Positions 48,134-57,090 are shown, numbered from the stretch's first letter. The stretch is 64,000 nt of DNA from MWBF01 sp040772005 (GCA_040772005.1 JAXGYZ010000014.1:1-64000), one strand, 5' to 3'. A program made the numbers and translations. Notes: generated from the letters alone by a model not told the origin.

Positions 48134-50551
48134 ATGTCTGAACCCGCTCCCCCCCTGCCGCGGCGCATCTGGTGGCCGTGGGGCCAGTCTGCGCCGGACG
48201 GTACGCCCGTGCAGCGCCTCGTCCTCCGCCAGCGTTTCACCGCCGGCCGCCAGGCGCTTGCCATCCTCTATCTGTCAGCCAGCGGGCCGTGCCGCGTCTG
48301 GCTGGATCGCGGGGAGGTGACGGTACCTGAAAGTGCCATGCCTTCGTGGCGCGCCATGCTGCGCATCGGCATGGCGTTGACACCGGGCGAGCACACCCTC
48401 AGCATCGTGGCCGAGCCAGGCCCGCCGCCCGCGGCGGACCGTCCATCCTTTGCGACCGGCGAGCCGGTCCGGTCCGCCGACAACCAGCCCTTCCTGCTGG
48501 CGTGCCTGGATTGGGAGGAGCCGGGCCAGTTGCGCCGCGTGGCAACGGATGCCACCTGGGAGATGGCTGCGAACCCGCCGGACGGCTGGACGAGCGGGCA
48601 AAGTCTGGCGTGGCGCGCGGCGTGGGCCTTCGACGGCGTGTGGGCCGAACCGTGGGGCATGCCGTGCAATGCACCGGATGACTTCTGCCGGTTGAGCCAG
48701 GGCTGGCAGACGTTGCGCACGGAGCGGCTCCTGCGTATGGCTGCGAGCTATCAGGGGTTGACCACCGCGGGCGGCGCAGCGGGCGTGGACGCCGAGGGCC
48801 GCACGATCCTGCGTCCGGTGCGGCCCTACGCAGCGGCCGCCCCTGCACTTTCCCCCCAGCGCCCGCGACTGGAGTGGTATCGCACGCGCGAGGCGCACTC
48901 GCAGATCAACAACGCCTGGCTCGACCTCTTCGAAGCGCGTATGCCGCATATCGTTTTCGACGTGGGCCGCGAGACCTTCGGCCGCGTGTGCGTGCAGGTG
49001 CGCGGGGGCGGGCCGGCGCTCATCGCGATCACCACGGGCGAGTCGTTGGGCGAGGTGCAGCGTTACGCGCGTCGCGTGACCGACATCGTGGCGTTGCGCG
49101 ACTGGGAGGCGTTCGTCACCGCGCCGACCGGCTTCCGCTACGTCAAGGTGATGGCGCTCAGCTCCGGCGGCGAGGCCGTCACCCTGGAGCCGGTCGAGGT
49201 GCAGCACATCCGCTACGACGCGGAAATCGCGGGCAGCTTCGCGTGCAGCGATCCCGTGCTCGATGCCATCTGGGAGCTGTCCGCAAGCACACTGCACCTG
49301 TGCATGCAGAACGAGGTGTGGGACGGCGTCAAGCGCGACCAGTTGCCGTGGATGGGCGACCTCTACACCGAGGCACTCGCGGCGTATCACGTTCTGGGCG
49401 ATTCATCCGGCGGTAGCGGCGATGCCAGCAGGCTGGTGCGGCACACGCTGGCTGTGCTGGCTGAGGTGGGCCCTGCGCCGGCCCGGCCCGTGGAGCAGTC
49501 GCGCTACCCCGGATTGGCCGCCATCTGGCGCGGGGGCAGGGGCGACAGCCACGATATCAACGGCATCCCGTCCTACACAATGTGGTGGCTCGTGGGCCTG
49601 GCAGACTATCTGCGCTACACCGGCGATACAGGGCTCATCTGGGAGCTGGCGGGCGAGATTCGCGCGACGCTCGATCATATCAGTCGCAGCGTCGACGAGG
49701 ATGGCCTGTGGCGGCTGCGCGACGGCTGGGACTTCGTGGACTGGTCGCCCCTGCCGGAGGGTGAGCGCCGGGTCTTCTGCCATCTGCTGGCGATGCAGGC
49801 GTTGGGCCTGGGTGCAGGACTGCTCGATGCCATCGGGCGGAACGGCGACTCCTATCGCCGCTTGCAGGCCCGGCTGCGCGAGGCGGGGCGTCGCGCGTGG
49901 TGGGCCGATCCCGCGACGGCTACCTTTGGAACATCACATCACGTCAACGCGATGGCGATTCGCAGCGGCATCCTGACATCGGACGAGGCAGTCGCTCTGT
50001 TCCGGCGCACGCTCGCGGCTGACTCGCCTGCGACCATGACCTACTGGCACCGCTACGCCGACCTGGACGCCGCGGGCCGCGTGGACCAGGTGCAGTGGGG
50101 CCTCGATTACATCCGCCGGCACTGGGGTGCTGCGCTGCGCGGAGGCCACAGCACCCTGTGGGAGGCGTTCGATCCGGCGTGGCTGGGCAGCCCGGATCCG
50201 CACGCGGTCTCGATGGTCGGTGCGGAGCACGCCCGTTACGGGGGCTACGAGACTTCGCTGTGCCACGGCTGGTCTGCCGGGCCTGCCGTCTGGCTGCACA
50301 CGGAGGTGCTGGGCGTGCGGCCGGTCAGTCCTGGCTTTGTCTCCGTGGCGTTCAACCCTGCCCTGGGCAGCGGTTCGCGGGGCTTGCAGTGGGCGCGCGG
50401 CACGATCCCGACCCCGCGCGGCCCTATCCGCGTGAACCTCGACCGCCGCGGCGCGGAGCCGGTCGCGGAGATCGAGGTGCCGTCCGGCGTGGACGTGCGC
50501 CTGCCCGAGCACCCGCGCGAGACATGGCGGGTACGCATACGTGAGCAATGA
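48134..50551 (+). CDS. Alpha-L-rhamnosidase-like glycosidase (GH78-type)
   Basis: An 805-aa protein without a signal peptide. The N-terminal region has beta-domains (VQRLVLRQRFTAGRQALAIL; FDVGRETFGRVCVQVRG). The (alpha/alpha)6 catalytic part shows SASTLHLCMQNEVWDGVKRD followed by QLPWMGDLYTEALAAY, equivalent to the GH78 'DxxxRDxxxWxGD' acid region, SYTMWWLVGLADYLRYTGD, DGWDFVDWSPL, and the C-terminal SLCHGWSAGPAVWLHTEVLG. GH78 enzymes cleave terminal rhamnose. It diverges from the phyH-like gene and precedes the second importer, so it probably acts on imported rhamnose-containing oligosaccharides. Confidence 0.82.
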   Translation: MSEPAPPLPRRIWWPWGQSAPDGTPVQRLVLRQRFTAGRQALAILYLSASGPCRVWLDRGEVTVPESAMPSWRAMLRIGMALTPGEHTLSIVAEPGPPPAADRPSFATGEPVRSADNQPFLLACLDWEEPGQLRRVATDATWEMAANPPDGWTSGQSLAWRAAWAFDGVWAEPWGMPCNAPDDFCRLSQGWQTLRTERLLRMAASYQGLTTAGGAAGVDAEGRTILRPVRPYAAAAPALSPQRPRLEWYRTREAHSQINNAWLDLFEARMPHIVFDVGRETFGRVCVQVRGGGPALIAITTGESLGEVQRYARRVTDIVALRDWEAFVTAPTGFRYVKVMALSSGGEAVTLEPVEVQHIRYDAEIAGSFACSDPVLDAIWELSASTLHLCMQNEVWDGVKRDQLPWMGDLYTEALAAYHVLGDSSGGSGDASRLVRHTLAVLAEVGPAPARPVEQSRYPGLAAIWRGGRGDSHDINGIPSYTMWWLVGLADYLRYTGDTGLIWELAGEIRATLDHISRSVDEDGLWRLRDGWDFVDWSPLPEGERRVFCHLLAMQALGLGAGLLDAIGRNGDSYRRLQARLREAGRRAWWADPATATFGTSHHVNAMAIRSGILTSDEAVALFRRTLAADSPATMTYWHRYADLDAAGRVDQVQWGLDYIRRHWGAALRGGHSTLWEAFDPAWLGSPDPHAVSMVGAEHARYGGYETSLCHGWSAGPAVWLHTEVLGVRPVSPGFVSVAFNPALGSGSRGLQWARGTIPTPRGPIRVNLDRRGAEPVAEIEVPSGVDVRLPEHPRETWRVRIREQ

Positions 50552-50564
50552 TTGAGGGGTTGGG

Positions 50565-50688
50565 GAACGCGGCCATCGCGAATACGCGAATCGGCTCACG
50601 AATACGCGAATATGGACGCCGCGATGTACGCGATTCGTGTATTCGATTCGCGCCCGTTGGCGCATTCGATTATTCGCGATGGCCGCGT
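50565..50688. repeat. Dispersed inverted-repeat element (family 3), copy B, MITE-like
   Basis: Perfect 18-bp terminal inverted repeats: ACGCGGCCATCGCGAATA (50567-50584) and TATTCGCGATGGCCGCGT (50671-50688). The interior has CGAATACGCGAAT-type units. The total is 122 bp with no coding capacity. It immediately precedes the -35 box of the second importer promoter. The remainder of 50552-50926 is the promoter and a leader of about 200 bases. Confidence 0.88.
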
Positions 50689-50694
50689 GACGGC

Positions 50695-50723
50695 TTGACA
50701 CGCCCAATTTCATCCGTCATAAT
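50695..50723 (+). promoter_or_regulatory. Promoter of the second ABC importer operon
   Basis: TTGACA (50695-50700), 17-base spacer, CATAAT (50718-50723). The -35 starts seven bases after the family-3 element. The leader to the ATG at 50927 is about 197 bases; no LacI-type palindrome like O1/O2 is present in it. Confidence 0.65.
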
Positions 50724-50926
50724 ACGCCTACCTCAACCCTGACCGGCACCGCTTCTTTGCCGCCCGCCGGTCTGCGACAACCTGATATGAGCCCCTGGCT
50801 TGACTTGGCCGGCTCCGTGAGATCGTTCGGCTGAAAGGGGGTGATCGAACCATACCACCATCGGTTGACGCGCTGGATTGCGCTCGTTCCGCTTGCTTGC
50901 CGTTTTGTTCCATAAGGAGGAAGCTG

Positions 50927-52639
50927 ATGAAACGTTGGTGGCCTGTCCTGTCCCTCTTGGTCATCCTCACGATGCTGCTCGGCGCCTGCGCAGTTCCGGC
51001 TGCCCCGGCTGCCCCGCAGGTCGTCAAGGAGACCGTCGTTGTCGAAGTCGAGAAGGAAGTCAAGGTCGTCGAGACCCAGATCGTCGAGAAAGTCATCGAG
51101 CGCGAGGTCGAGGTCGCGCCCGAGGTGACCCCCGCACCCGAGCAATTGAGCGGCACCTTCATCGTCGGCCGCGGCGGTGATTCGGTCATCCTCGACGTTG
51201 GCCCCGCGACCGACGGCGAATCCTGGCGTGTCATTCAGGAAGTCAACGAGCCGCTCATCCGCCTGGAAGGCACGAGCACCAAGCCGATCCCCTGGCTGGC
51301 TGAACGGTGGGAGACCGAAGACAGCCAGACCTGGACCTTCTACTTGCGCCAGGGCGTCACGTTCCACAACGGCAACCCGTTCAACGCCGAGGTTGTGGCC
51401 TGGAACATCGACCGCTGGAAGAACCCCGACAACGAGTATCGCTTCGGCCGCGCGTTCGAGTACTACGACTCGGAGTTCGGCACGGAATCTGGCATCGAAT
51501 CGGTGGAAGTGGTCGACGAGTACACCGTCAAGATCAAGCTGATGCAACCCTCTGCCGTCATGCTCGCCAAGCTCTCGCTGACCGGCGTCTTCGGCATGGT
51601 GGACCCGGCGGAAATCATGGCACAGGGGGACAAGTACGGCACCCCGGCTGGCACGATTGTCGGCACCGGTCCCTTCAAGTTCGTGGAGTGGATCCCCGAC
51701 GATCACATCACCCTCGAACGCAACAACGACTGGTGGGGCGGCCCGCCGCGCCTTGCGAAGATCATCTTCCGCTCCATCCCCGACAACTCGGCCCGCTTTG
51801 CAGAGCTACAGGCCGGCACGATCCATCAAGCGGACCTCGCACAGACCGATCTGGCGGCCGCATCTGAAGATCCCAACATCAAGATTTATCCGCTGCCCTC
51901 GTTGAGCACCGGCTATATCGCGTTCCAGCAGTGCACAGCGCCGTTCGACAAGCTGGAGGTGCGCCAGGCCATTGCCCACGCAGTGGACTGGGCCGCGCTG
52001 ATCGAGCCGTTCTACGGTGAGTGGGCCATGCCGGCGCAATCGTTCCAGCCGCCGGCCATCCTGGGCCACAACCCGAACGTCAAGCAGTACGAGTATGACC
52101 CGGAGAAGGCCAAGGAACTCCTGGCGGCTGCGGGCCTGCCCGACGGCTTCGAGACCGACTTCTGGTATATCCCGGTCATTCGCGGCTACTTCCCCGACTC
52201 CAAGGCCATCGGTGAGGCCATCGCGGCCGACCTGGCGAAGGTGGGAATCAAGGTCAACCTGCAGACCAAGGACTGGGGCGCGTACCTGGATGACCGCAAC
52301 AACGGCAAGTTCCCGATGTGGATGCTCGGCTGGGGCTCCGACAACGGCGACCCGGATAACTACCTGGGCTGGCACTTCTATCATCCCATCGGCGAGCCGA
52401 AGGTGGAGGACTGCTACGCCAACGACAAGGTGGCCGAGTTGATCCTTCAGGGCCGCACCGAACCCGATCTCGCGAAGCGCGAGGCTATCTACCAGGAAGC
52501 CGAGCAGTTGATCCATGACGACGCGGCACGCATCCCCGTTGCCTGGACACTGAACCCGGCAGTGTTCCGCGCGGAGGTCAAGGGCTACGTGCCTGTGGTC
52601 TTCCGCTCGTGGTATGAGAACCTGTGGATCGCGAAGTAA
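50927..52639 (+). CDS. ABC importer substrate-binding lipoprotein, operon 2
   Basis: A 570-aa protein; ATG at 50927 behind AAGGAGG. Lipoprotein signal MKRWWPVLSLLVILTMLLGA with Cys21, then a Glu/Val-rich linker (VVKETVVVEVEKEVKVVE). SBP_bac_5 fold: LAERWETEDSQTWTFYLRQG, VTFHNGNPFNAEVVAWNIDR, IVGTGPFKFVEWIPDD, LEVRQAIAHAVDWAALIEPF and YVPVVFRSWYENLWIAK at the end. It is only distantly like the operon-1 binding protein. Typical for peptides, glycosides or nickel. Confidence 0.93.
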   Translation: MKRWWPVLSLLVILTMLLGACAVPAAPAAPQVVKETVVVEVEKEVKVVETQIVEKVIEREVEVAPEVTPAPEQLSGTFIVGRGGDSVILDVGPATDGESWRVIQEVNEPLIRLEGTSTKPIPWLAERWETEDSQTWTFYLRQGVTFHNGNPFNAEVVAWNIDRWKNPDNEYRFGRAFEYYDSEFGTESGIESVEVVDEYTVKIKLMQPSAVMLAKLSLTGVFGMVDPAEIMAQGDKYGTPAGTIVGTGPFKFVEWIPDDHITLERNNDWWGGPPRLAKIIFRSIPDNSARFAELQAGTIHQADLAQTDLAAASEDPNIKIYPLPSLSTGYIAFQQCTAPFDKLEVRQAIAHAVDWAALIEPFYGEWAMPAQSFQPPAILGHNPNVKQYEYDPEKAKELLAAAGLPDGFETDFWYIPVIRGYFPDSKAIGEAIAADLAKVGIKVNLQTKDWGAYLDDRNNGKFPMWMLGWGSDNGDPDNYLGWHFYHPIGEPKVEDCYANDKVAELILQGRTEPDLAKREAIYQEAEQLIHDDAARIPVAWTLNPAVFRAEVKGYVPVVFRSWYENLWIAK

Positions 52640-52684
52640 GCCGGTAGGTTTTCTCATCCACCACGTTCGACCCTCACCCCCTGC

Positions 52685-52716
52685 CCCCTCTCCCACGCCG
52701 CGGCGTGGGAGAGGGG
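52685..52716. repeat. Palindrome between binding-protein and permease genes of operon 2 (first hairpin)
   Basis: CCCCTCTCCCACGCC, centre GC, GGCGTGGGAGAGGGG, a perfect 15-bp inverted repeat preceded by CCCTCACCCCCTGCC. It belongs to the same family as 43657-43690 in operon 1, in the opposite orientation relative to transcription. Confidence 0.85.
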
Positions 52717-52728
52717 AGCCCTGAATAT

Positions 52729-52763
52729 GGGGTTTTCGGGCCGCTTTGCGGCCCGAAAACCCC
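52729..52763. terminator. Second hairpin upstream of the operon 2 permease
   Basis: GGGGTTTTCGGGCCGC, loop TTT, GCGGCCCGAAAACCCC: a perfect 16-bp stem ending 22 bases before the permease GTG. No U-tract follows. It is likely an mRNA-stability or attenuation structure. Confidence 0.7.
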
Positions 52764-52785
52764 GCAAATTCATGGGAGATTGCTC

Positions 52786-53790
52786 GTGCTGCAGTACATC
52801 ATCCGCCGCCTGCTGGCCCTGATTCCAGTGCTGATCGGGGTGTCCATCCTCGTCTTTGCGCTGATCCGGCTGATCCCCGGCGACCCGGTCACCGTGATGC
52901 TGGGTGAGCGCGCGCGGCTGGAGGACATCGAGCGCCTGCGTGAGCAGATGGGCTTCAATCGCTCCATCCCGGAACAGTACTTCGAGTGGATGGGCCGTGT
53001 GCTGCGCGGGGACCTGGGTGAATCCATCTTCAATCGCACCCCGGTGATGCGGGAGCTTAAGCAGCGGCTGCCTGCAACCATCGAGATCGTCGTCGTCGCC
53101 ATGTTCATCGGCGTTATCGTCGGCGTCTCCATCGGCATCCTATCCGCCGTGCGCCGCGACTCGTGGATCGACGTCACCGCGATGTTCGGCGCGCTGCTCG
53201 GCGTCTCCATGCCGATTTACTGGCTGGCTTTGATCCTCATCTATGCGCTCGCCGTCAACCGGCGCATCTTCCCGCCGAGTGCACGCCTGGATGCTGACCT
53301 GGATGTTGTCCGGCGCACCGGTTTCATGCTCATCGACACTGCATTGATGGGCGACCGCAAGGTGTTCCTCAACGCGCTCTGGCACCTGATCCTGCCCGCG
53401 TCCGTGTTGAGCACGAGCATCATGCCCATCCTCGCGCGGCTCACCCGGTCGAGCATGTTGGAGGTGCTGCGCCAGGACTACGTGCGCACCGCGCGCGCCA
53501 AAGGCCTGCGCGAGAACCGCGTCATCATCGGCCACGCACTCAAGAACGCCCTGCTGCCCATCGTGACCGTCATCGGCTTGCAGTTGGGCGGCCTGCTTGG
53601 CGGCGCGTTGCTCACCGAGACCATCTTCTCCTGGCCCGGCATGGGTCTGTGGACCTATCGGGCGATCCTGAGCCGGGACTACCCGATCGTCCAGGGCGCG
53701 GTGCTGGTCAGCGCGACCATCTACGTGGTCGTCAATCTGCTGGTGGACATCTCGTATGCCTACCTCGACCCGCGTATCCGGTACCAGTAA
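52786..53790 (+). CDS. ABC importer permease (OppB/DppB-like), operon 2
   Basis: A 334-aa permease. GTG at 52786 is preferred because GGGAGA lies six bases upstream and LQYIIRRLLALIPVLIGVSI is the normal start of the family. PVTVMLGERARLEDIERLRE and the EAA loop YVRTARAKGLRENRVIIGHA with ALLPIVTVIGLQLGGLLGGA are characteristic. About six membrane helices. The next permease begins 21 bp later. Confidence 0.93.
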   Translation: MLQYIIRRLLALIPVLIGVSILVFALIRLIPGDPVTVMLGERARLEDIERLREQMGFNRSIPEQYFEWMGRVLRGDLGESIFNRTPVMRELKQRLPATIEIVVVAMFIGVIVGVSIGILSAVRRDSWIDVTAMFGALLGVSMPIYWLALILIYALAVNRRIFPPSARLDADLDVVRRTGFMLIDTALMGDRKVFLNALWHLILPASVLSTSIMPILARLTRSSMLEVLRQDYVRTARAKGLRENRVIIGHALKNALLPIVTVIGLQLGGLLGGALLTETIFSWPGMGLWTYRAILSRDYPIVQGAVLVSATIYVVVNLLVDISYAYLDPRIRYQ

Positions 53791-53811
53791 GCTCTTGTGG
53801 CCGAGGCTGCT

Positions 53812-54720
53812 ATGACTGCTGACACTCAGACCCTCCTCTCACCTGGCATGAACATCACCGCCCGGCGCTCGCGCGGGCTGTTCCAGGATGCCTGGCGCCG
53901 CCTGCTCGCCAGCTGGAACGGCCGCGTCGGCCTGGCCGTGGTGACGCTGATCGTCCTCACCGCGGTGCTGGCCCCGATCATTGACCCGTACGATGCAAGC
54001 ACGGACTCGAACCTGCGCATGTCGCGCAAGCCGCCGTCTGCTGAGCACCCCTTCGGCACCGACCGCCTCGGCCGCGACCTGTTCCGCCGCATCATCCACG
54101 GCACGCGCATTTCACTAACGGTCGGGGTGGTGGTTGTATTTTTGTCGGGGACGGCGGGCGTCCTCCTGGGCCTCGCGGCGGGTTATTTCGGCCGCGGGAT
54201 CGACACCGTCATCATGCGCATCATGGACGTGCTGCTGGCCTTCCCCGGCATCCTGCTCGCCATTTCGATTGTGGCCGTGCGCGGGCCGGGGCTGACCAAC
54301 ACAATGATTGCGGTCGCGGTGGTCGGCATTCCGGGCTATGCGCGCGTCACGCGCTCGATGGTGCTGTCGCTGCGCGAGCGCGACTTCGTACAAGCGGCTG
54401 AATCCGTCGGCGTCAAGGACAATCGCATCATGTTCCGCCACATCCTGCCCAACAGCCTGTCGCCGTTGATCGTGCAGGCGACGCTCGGCGTCGGCGGCGC
54501 CATTCTCTTTGCCGCCGCGCTCGGCTTTCTCGGCCTCGGTGCGCAGCCGCCCACGCCGGAATGGGGCGCGATGATCAGCGATGCCATCCCGTTCCTGCAG
54601 ACCAGCCCGCACATGGTATTCTTCCCCGGCATCGCCATCATGATCACCGTCCTGGGCTTCAATTTGCTCGGCGACGGGCTGCGTGACGCCCTGGACCCAC
54701 AAACACAGGTGCATAAGTAA
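53812..54720 (+). CDS. ABC importer permease (OppC/DppC-like), operon 2
   Basis: A 302-aa permease; ATG at 53812 (MTADTQTLLSPGMNITA), with an alternative GTG at 53797. Conserved motifs are HPFGTDRLGRDLFRRIIHGT and the EAA loop AAESVGVKDNRIMFRHILPN followed by LSPLIVQATLGVGGAILFAA. Its TAA overlaps the ATG of the peptidase gene by one base. No ATPase genes follow, so the importer must borrow ATPases. Confidence 0.93.
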   Translation: MTADTQTLLSPGMNITARRSRGLFQDAWRRLLASWNGRVGLAVVTLIVLTAVLAPIIDPYDASTDSNLRMSRKPPSAEHPFGTDRLGRDLFRRIIHGTRISLTVGVVVVFLSGTAGVLLGLAAGYFGRGIDTVIMRIMDVLLAFPGILLAISIVAVRGPGLTNTMIAVAVVGIPGYARVTRSMVLSLRERDFVQAAESVGVKDNRIMFRHILPNSLSPLIVQATLGVGGAILFAAALGFLGLGAQPPTPEWGAMISDAIPFLQTSPHMVFFPGIAIMITVLGFNLLGDGLRDALDPQTQVHK

Positions 54721-56126
54721 TGGAATCCAACTCATCACTCTCGGACAGCAGCACGACCGCCGGTACGCTGCTGGCGCTGGACCGCGCGCTCTGCGGCGAT
54801 ATCTGGGCCGGCGACACGGCAGCCCGGCTCCTCGAGACGCTGTGCGTGGACTATGGGGGCCGTTTTGCCGGCAGCGAGAACTATCGCGGCGCGGCCGAAT
54901 TCGTAGCGCAGCAGTGGCGCGCCGCGGGCCTGACGGGTGTTCGCCTGGAGGAATTCCCCATCATCGGGTGGGAGCGCGGCGAAAGCGACCTCACGATGCT
55001 CGCACCGGCCGTGCGCGGCCTGCCATGCATCGCGCTGCCGCCCGCGCCCGCGTGCGACATCGAGGCCGAGGCGCTCGACCTGGGCTACGGACTCGACCCG
55101 GACCTCGCCGCAGCCGGGGACGCTGTCAATGGCAAGATTGTCCTGGTGCGCGCGGGTGCGCCGCCCGGCCAGCGTCCGGCGCACCGCCTCGAAAAGTACA
55201 TCCGCGCGCAGCAGGCCGGCGCGGCCGCGTTCCTGTTCTACGATGGCGAACCGGGCATGCTGGCCGCCACCGGCAGCTTGCACTCTGACCCGGACGGGCC
55301 GTTCGATACGCTCCTGCCGGGCGCGGGGCTGGCCTACGAGACCGGGCTGGAGCTGGCGCGCTGGCTGAGCCGCGGCCCGGTCACGCTGCGTCTACGCATG
55401 ACCAACCGGCCGCGGCGGGATGTGTCGTGGAACGTCGTGGGCGACCTGCCGGGCGGGGACAGCAGCGCCCCGCGGGTGCTGGTGTGCGGTCACCTGGACG
55501 GCCACGACATCGCGCAGGGCGCAATCGACAACGCTTCGGGCATCGTCGCGGCTTTGGAAGTCGCACGTGCGCTCGCGGCTCAGCCAGGTGCGCTCGGCGG
55601 GACCGTGCGGTTTGTCGCCTATGGCGCAGAGGAGCTTGGCATGGTCGGCAGCTACGCCTATGCGGCGAGCCACCGCGCGGAGCTGGACGACCTGCGCTTC
55701 ATCTTCAACCTGGACTGCGTGGGCACGTCCGGGCCGCTGGGGCTCTACCTGCAAAACTGCGGCGAGCTGACGCCGGTCTTTCGCCGGCTGGGGCACGCGA
55801 TGGGCGCGGACTACAGCGTCACCGAGGCGCTCGTGCCGTTCTCCGACCAGTTCCCGTTCACGCTGGAGGGCGTGCCGTCGGCCTTCATTGCGACCGGCGG
55901 CAGCGGCCCGCGCGGGTGGGGCCATACGGCGGCTGACACGCTGGACAAGGTGGATGTCAAGGCGATTCGTAACGCAGCAGCCGCTGTCGCGCGGCTGGCC
56001 GTGCGCGTGGCGAACGATCCCGCATGGCCGGGCCGCCGCCGCTCGCCCGAGGAGACGCGCGCCGCGCTGCAGGCGCAGGGCGTCGAGCCGCAGCTGCGGC
56101 TGCTCGGCGCGTGGCCGTTCTCGTAA
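54720..56126 (+). CDS. M28-family metallopeptidase with PA domain
   Basis: A 468-aa protein without an evident signal peptide. Residues ~110-210 form a PA-like insert (GKIVLVRAGAPPGQRPAHRL, EKYIRAQQAGAAAFLFYDGE). The M28 core has the first zinc ligand in VLVCGHLDGHDIAQGAIDNA (His and bridging Asp), the catalytic Glu pair in FVAYGAEELGMVGS, the next ligand in FIFNLDCVGTSGP and the final His in RGWGHTAADTLDKVD. Members are amino- or carboxypeptidases. The one-base overlap with the permease gene ties it to the importer and suggests that peptides, or glycopeptides, are imported and cleaved in the cytoplasm. Confidence 0.9.
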   Translation: MESNSSLSDSSTTAGTLLALDRALCGDIWAGDTAARLLETLCVDYGGRFAGSENYRGAAEFVAQQWRAAGLTGVRLEEFPIIGWERGESDLTMLAPAVRGLPCIALPPAPACDIEAEALDLGYGLDPDLAAAGDAVNGKIVLVRAGAPPGQRPAHRLEKYIRAQQAGAAAFLFYDGEPGMLAATGSLHSDPDGPFDTLLPGAGLAYETGLELARWLSRGPVTLRLRMTNRPRRDVSWNVVGDLPGGDSSAPRVLVCGHLDGHDIAQGAIDNASGIVAALEVARALAAQPGALGGTVRFVAYGAEELGMVGSYAYAASHRAELDDLRFIFNLDCVGTSGPLGLYLQNCGELTPVFRRLGHAMGADYSVTEALVPFSDQFPFTLEGVPSAFIATGGSGPRGWGHTAADTLDKVDVKAIRNAAAAVARLAVRVANDPAWPGRRRSPEETRAALQAQGVEPQLRLLGAWPFS

Positions 56127-56127
56127 T

Positions 56128-56195
56128 GAGTAACGAGTAACCAGTAACGAGTAATAGCGCCCGTACTCTTACTCGTTACTCGTTTCTGGTTACTC
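56128..56195. repeat. Inverted heptamer repeats after the peptidase gene
   Basis: AGTAACG-type heptamers (GAGTAACGAGTAACCAGT, AACGAGT) are followed after a 14-bp spacer by their complements TTACTCGTTACTCG and CTGGTTACTC. The transcript could form an imperfect hairpin of about 20 bp between the peptidase and the aldo/keto-reductase-like gene. The same heptamer family is present at 11952-11979 in the eCIS operon. Confidence 0.8.
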
Positions 56196-56226
56196 CTTCC
56201 CCCATTTTGGACCGAGGATTTACACC

Positions 56227-57075
56227 ATGTTCCCACGCACCAACATCGAAAACCTGTCGGTCTCGCGGCTGATGATCGGCACGAACTGGCTGCTCGGCTA
56301 CTCGCACACGAGCAAGGCCATGGACCGCTTCATCGTGGAAACGGTGGATGCCCGGCGCATCAGCGATATCCTGGTGACGGCCATGGCGCACGGCGTCGAT
56401 ACGTTCTACGGCGTGCGGCCGGATGCGAAGATTCAGGAGGCCGTCGAGGACGCGCAGCAGCGGGCGGGCCGCAAGGTCATCCAGATCGCTATCCCGACGC
56501 TGCCCACGGCAGGAGGGGGCGAGGTCACGCCTGCGCAGTTAGGTGAAGCTGCGGCCATCCTGGACCAGTACGCGGCCATCGGCGTGGACATCTGCATGCC
56601 GCACCAGGCGACCACTGATGCGTTCGTGAACCGGCGGACGCGGTCGCTTGCGGGCATTGAGCCGTACCTGGCCCTGATTCGCGAGCGCGGCATGATTACC
56701 GGGCTCTCCACGCACATGCCGGAAACGCCCATCTACGCAGACAACACCGGCCTGGATGTTGCGACCTATATCCAGATTTACAATGCCGCCGGGTTCCTGA
56801 TGCAGATCGAGATCGACTGGGTGCAGCGGATGATCTGGAACGCGCAGAAGCCGGTGATCACCATCAAGCCGCTGGCTGCGGGCCGGCTGCCGCCCCTGGT
56901 CGGGCTGGCCTTCTCCTGGGCGACGCTCCGCCCGATCGACATGGTCTGCGTCGGCGTCCACACGCCTTACGAGATGGAGGAGGTCGTCGAAATCTCGTGC
57001 GCAGTGTTGGAGCAGCGCGCGCCGCGCGTCGAGCTGCAGGAGACACGCTCGAAGGCCTCGCTCAGGCGGCAGTGA
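56227..57075 (+). CDS. Aldo/keto-reductase-like TIM-barrel protein
   Basis: A 282-aa protein with GAGGAT upstream of the ATG. Marks include LSVSRLMIGTNWLLGY, DILVTAMAHGVDTFYGVRPD, the strand-helix YAAIGVDICMPHQATTDAF, GMITGLSTHMPETPIYAD, MQIEIDWVQRMIWNAQKPVI and TIKPLAAGRLPPLVGLAFSWA, which follow aldo/keto-reductase order. The catalytic Tyr (in DTFYGV) is where an AKR would have it, but the Lys/His partners are not clear. It could be a reductase-like or isomerase-like enzyme. It lies 100 bp after the peptidase and is probably part of the same transcript. Confidence 0.6.
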   Translation: MFPRTNIENLSVSRLMIGTNWLLGYSHTSKAMDRFIVETVDARRISDILVTAMAHGVDTFYGVRPDAKIQEAVEDAQQRAGRKVIQIAIPTLPTAGGGEVTPAQLGEAAAILDQYAAIGVDICMPHQATTDAFVNRRTRSLAGIEPYLALIRERGMITGLSTHMPETPIYADNTGLDVATYIQIYNAAGFLMQIEIDWVQRMIWNAQKPVITIKPLAAGRLPPLVGLAFSWATLRPIDMVCVGVHTPYEMEEVVEISCAVLEQRAPRVELQETRSKASLRRQ

Positions 57076-57090
57076 GGGATGTGATAAGTA

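Noticed and set aside
50730..50926. Riboswitch in the long leader of the second importer operon
   Set aside because: The leader has GC-rich inverted stretches, but I could not match any known riboswitch core.
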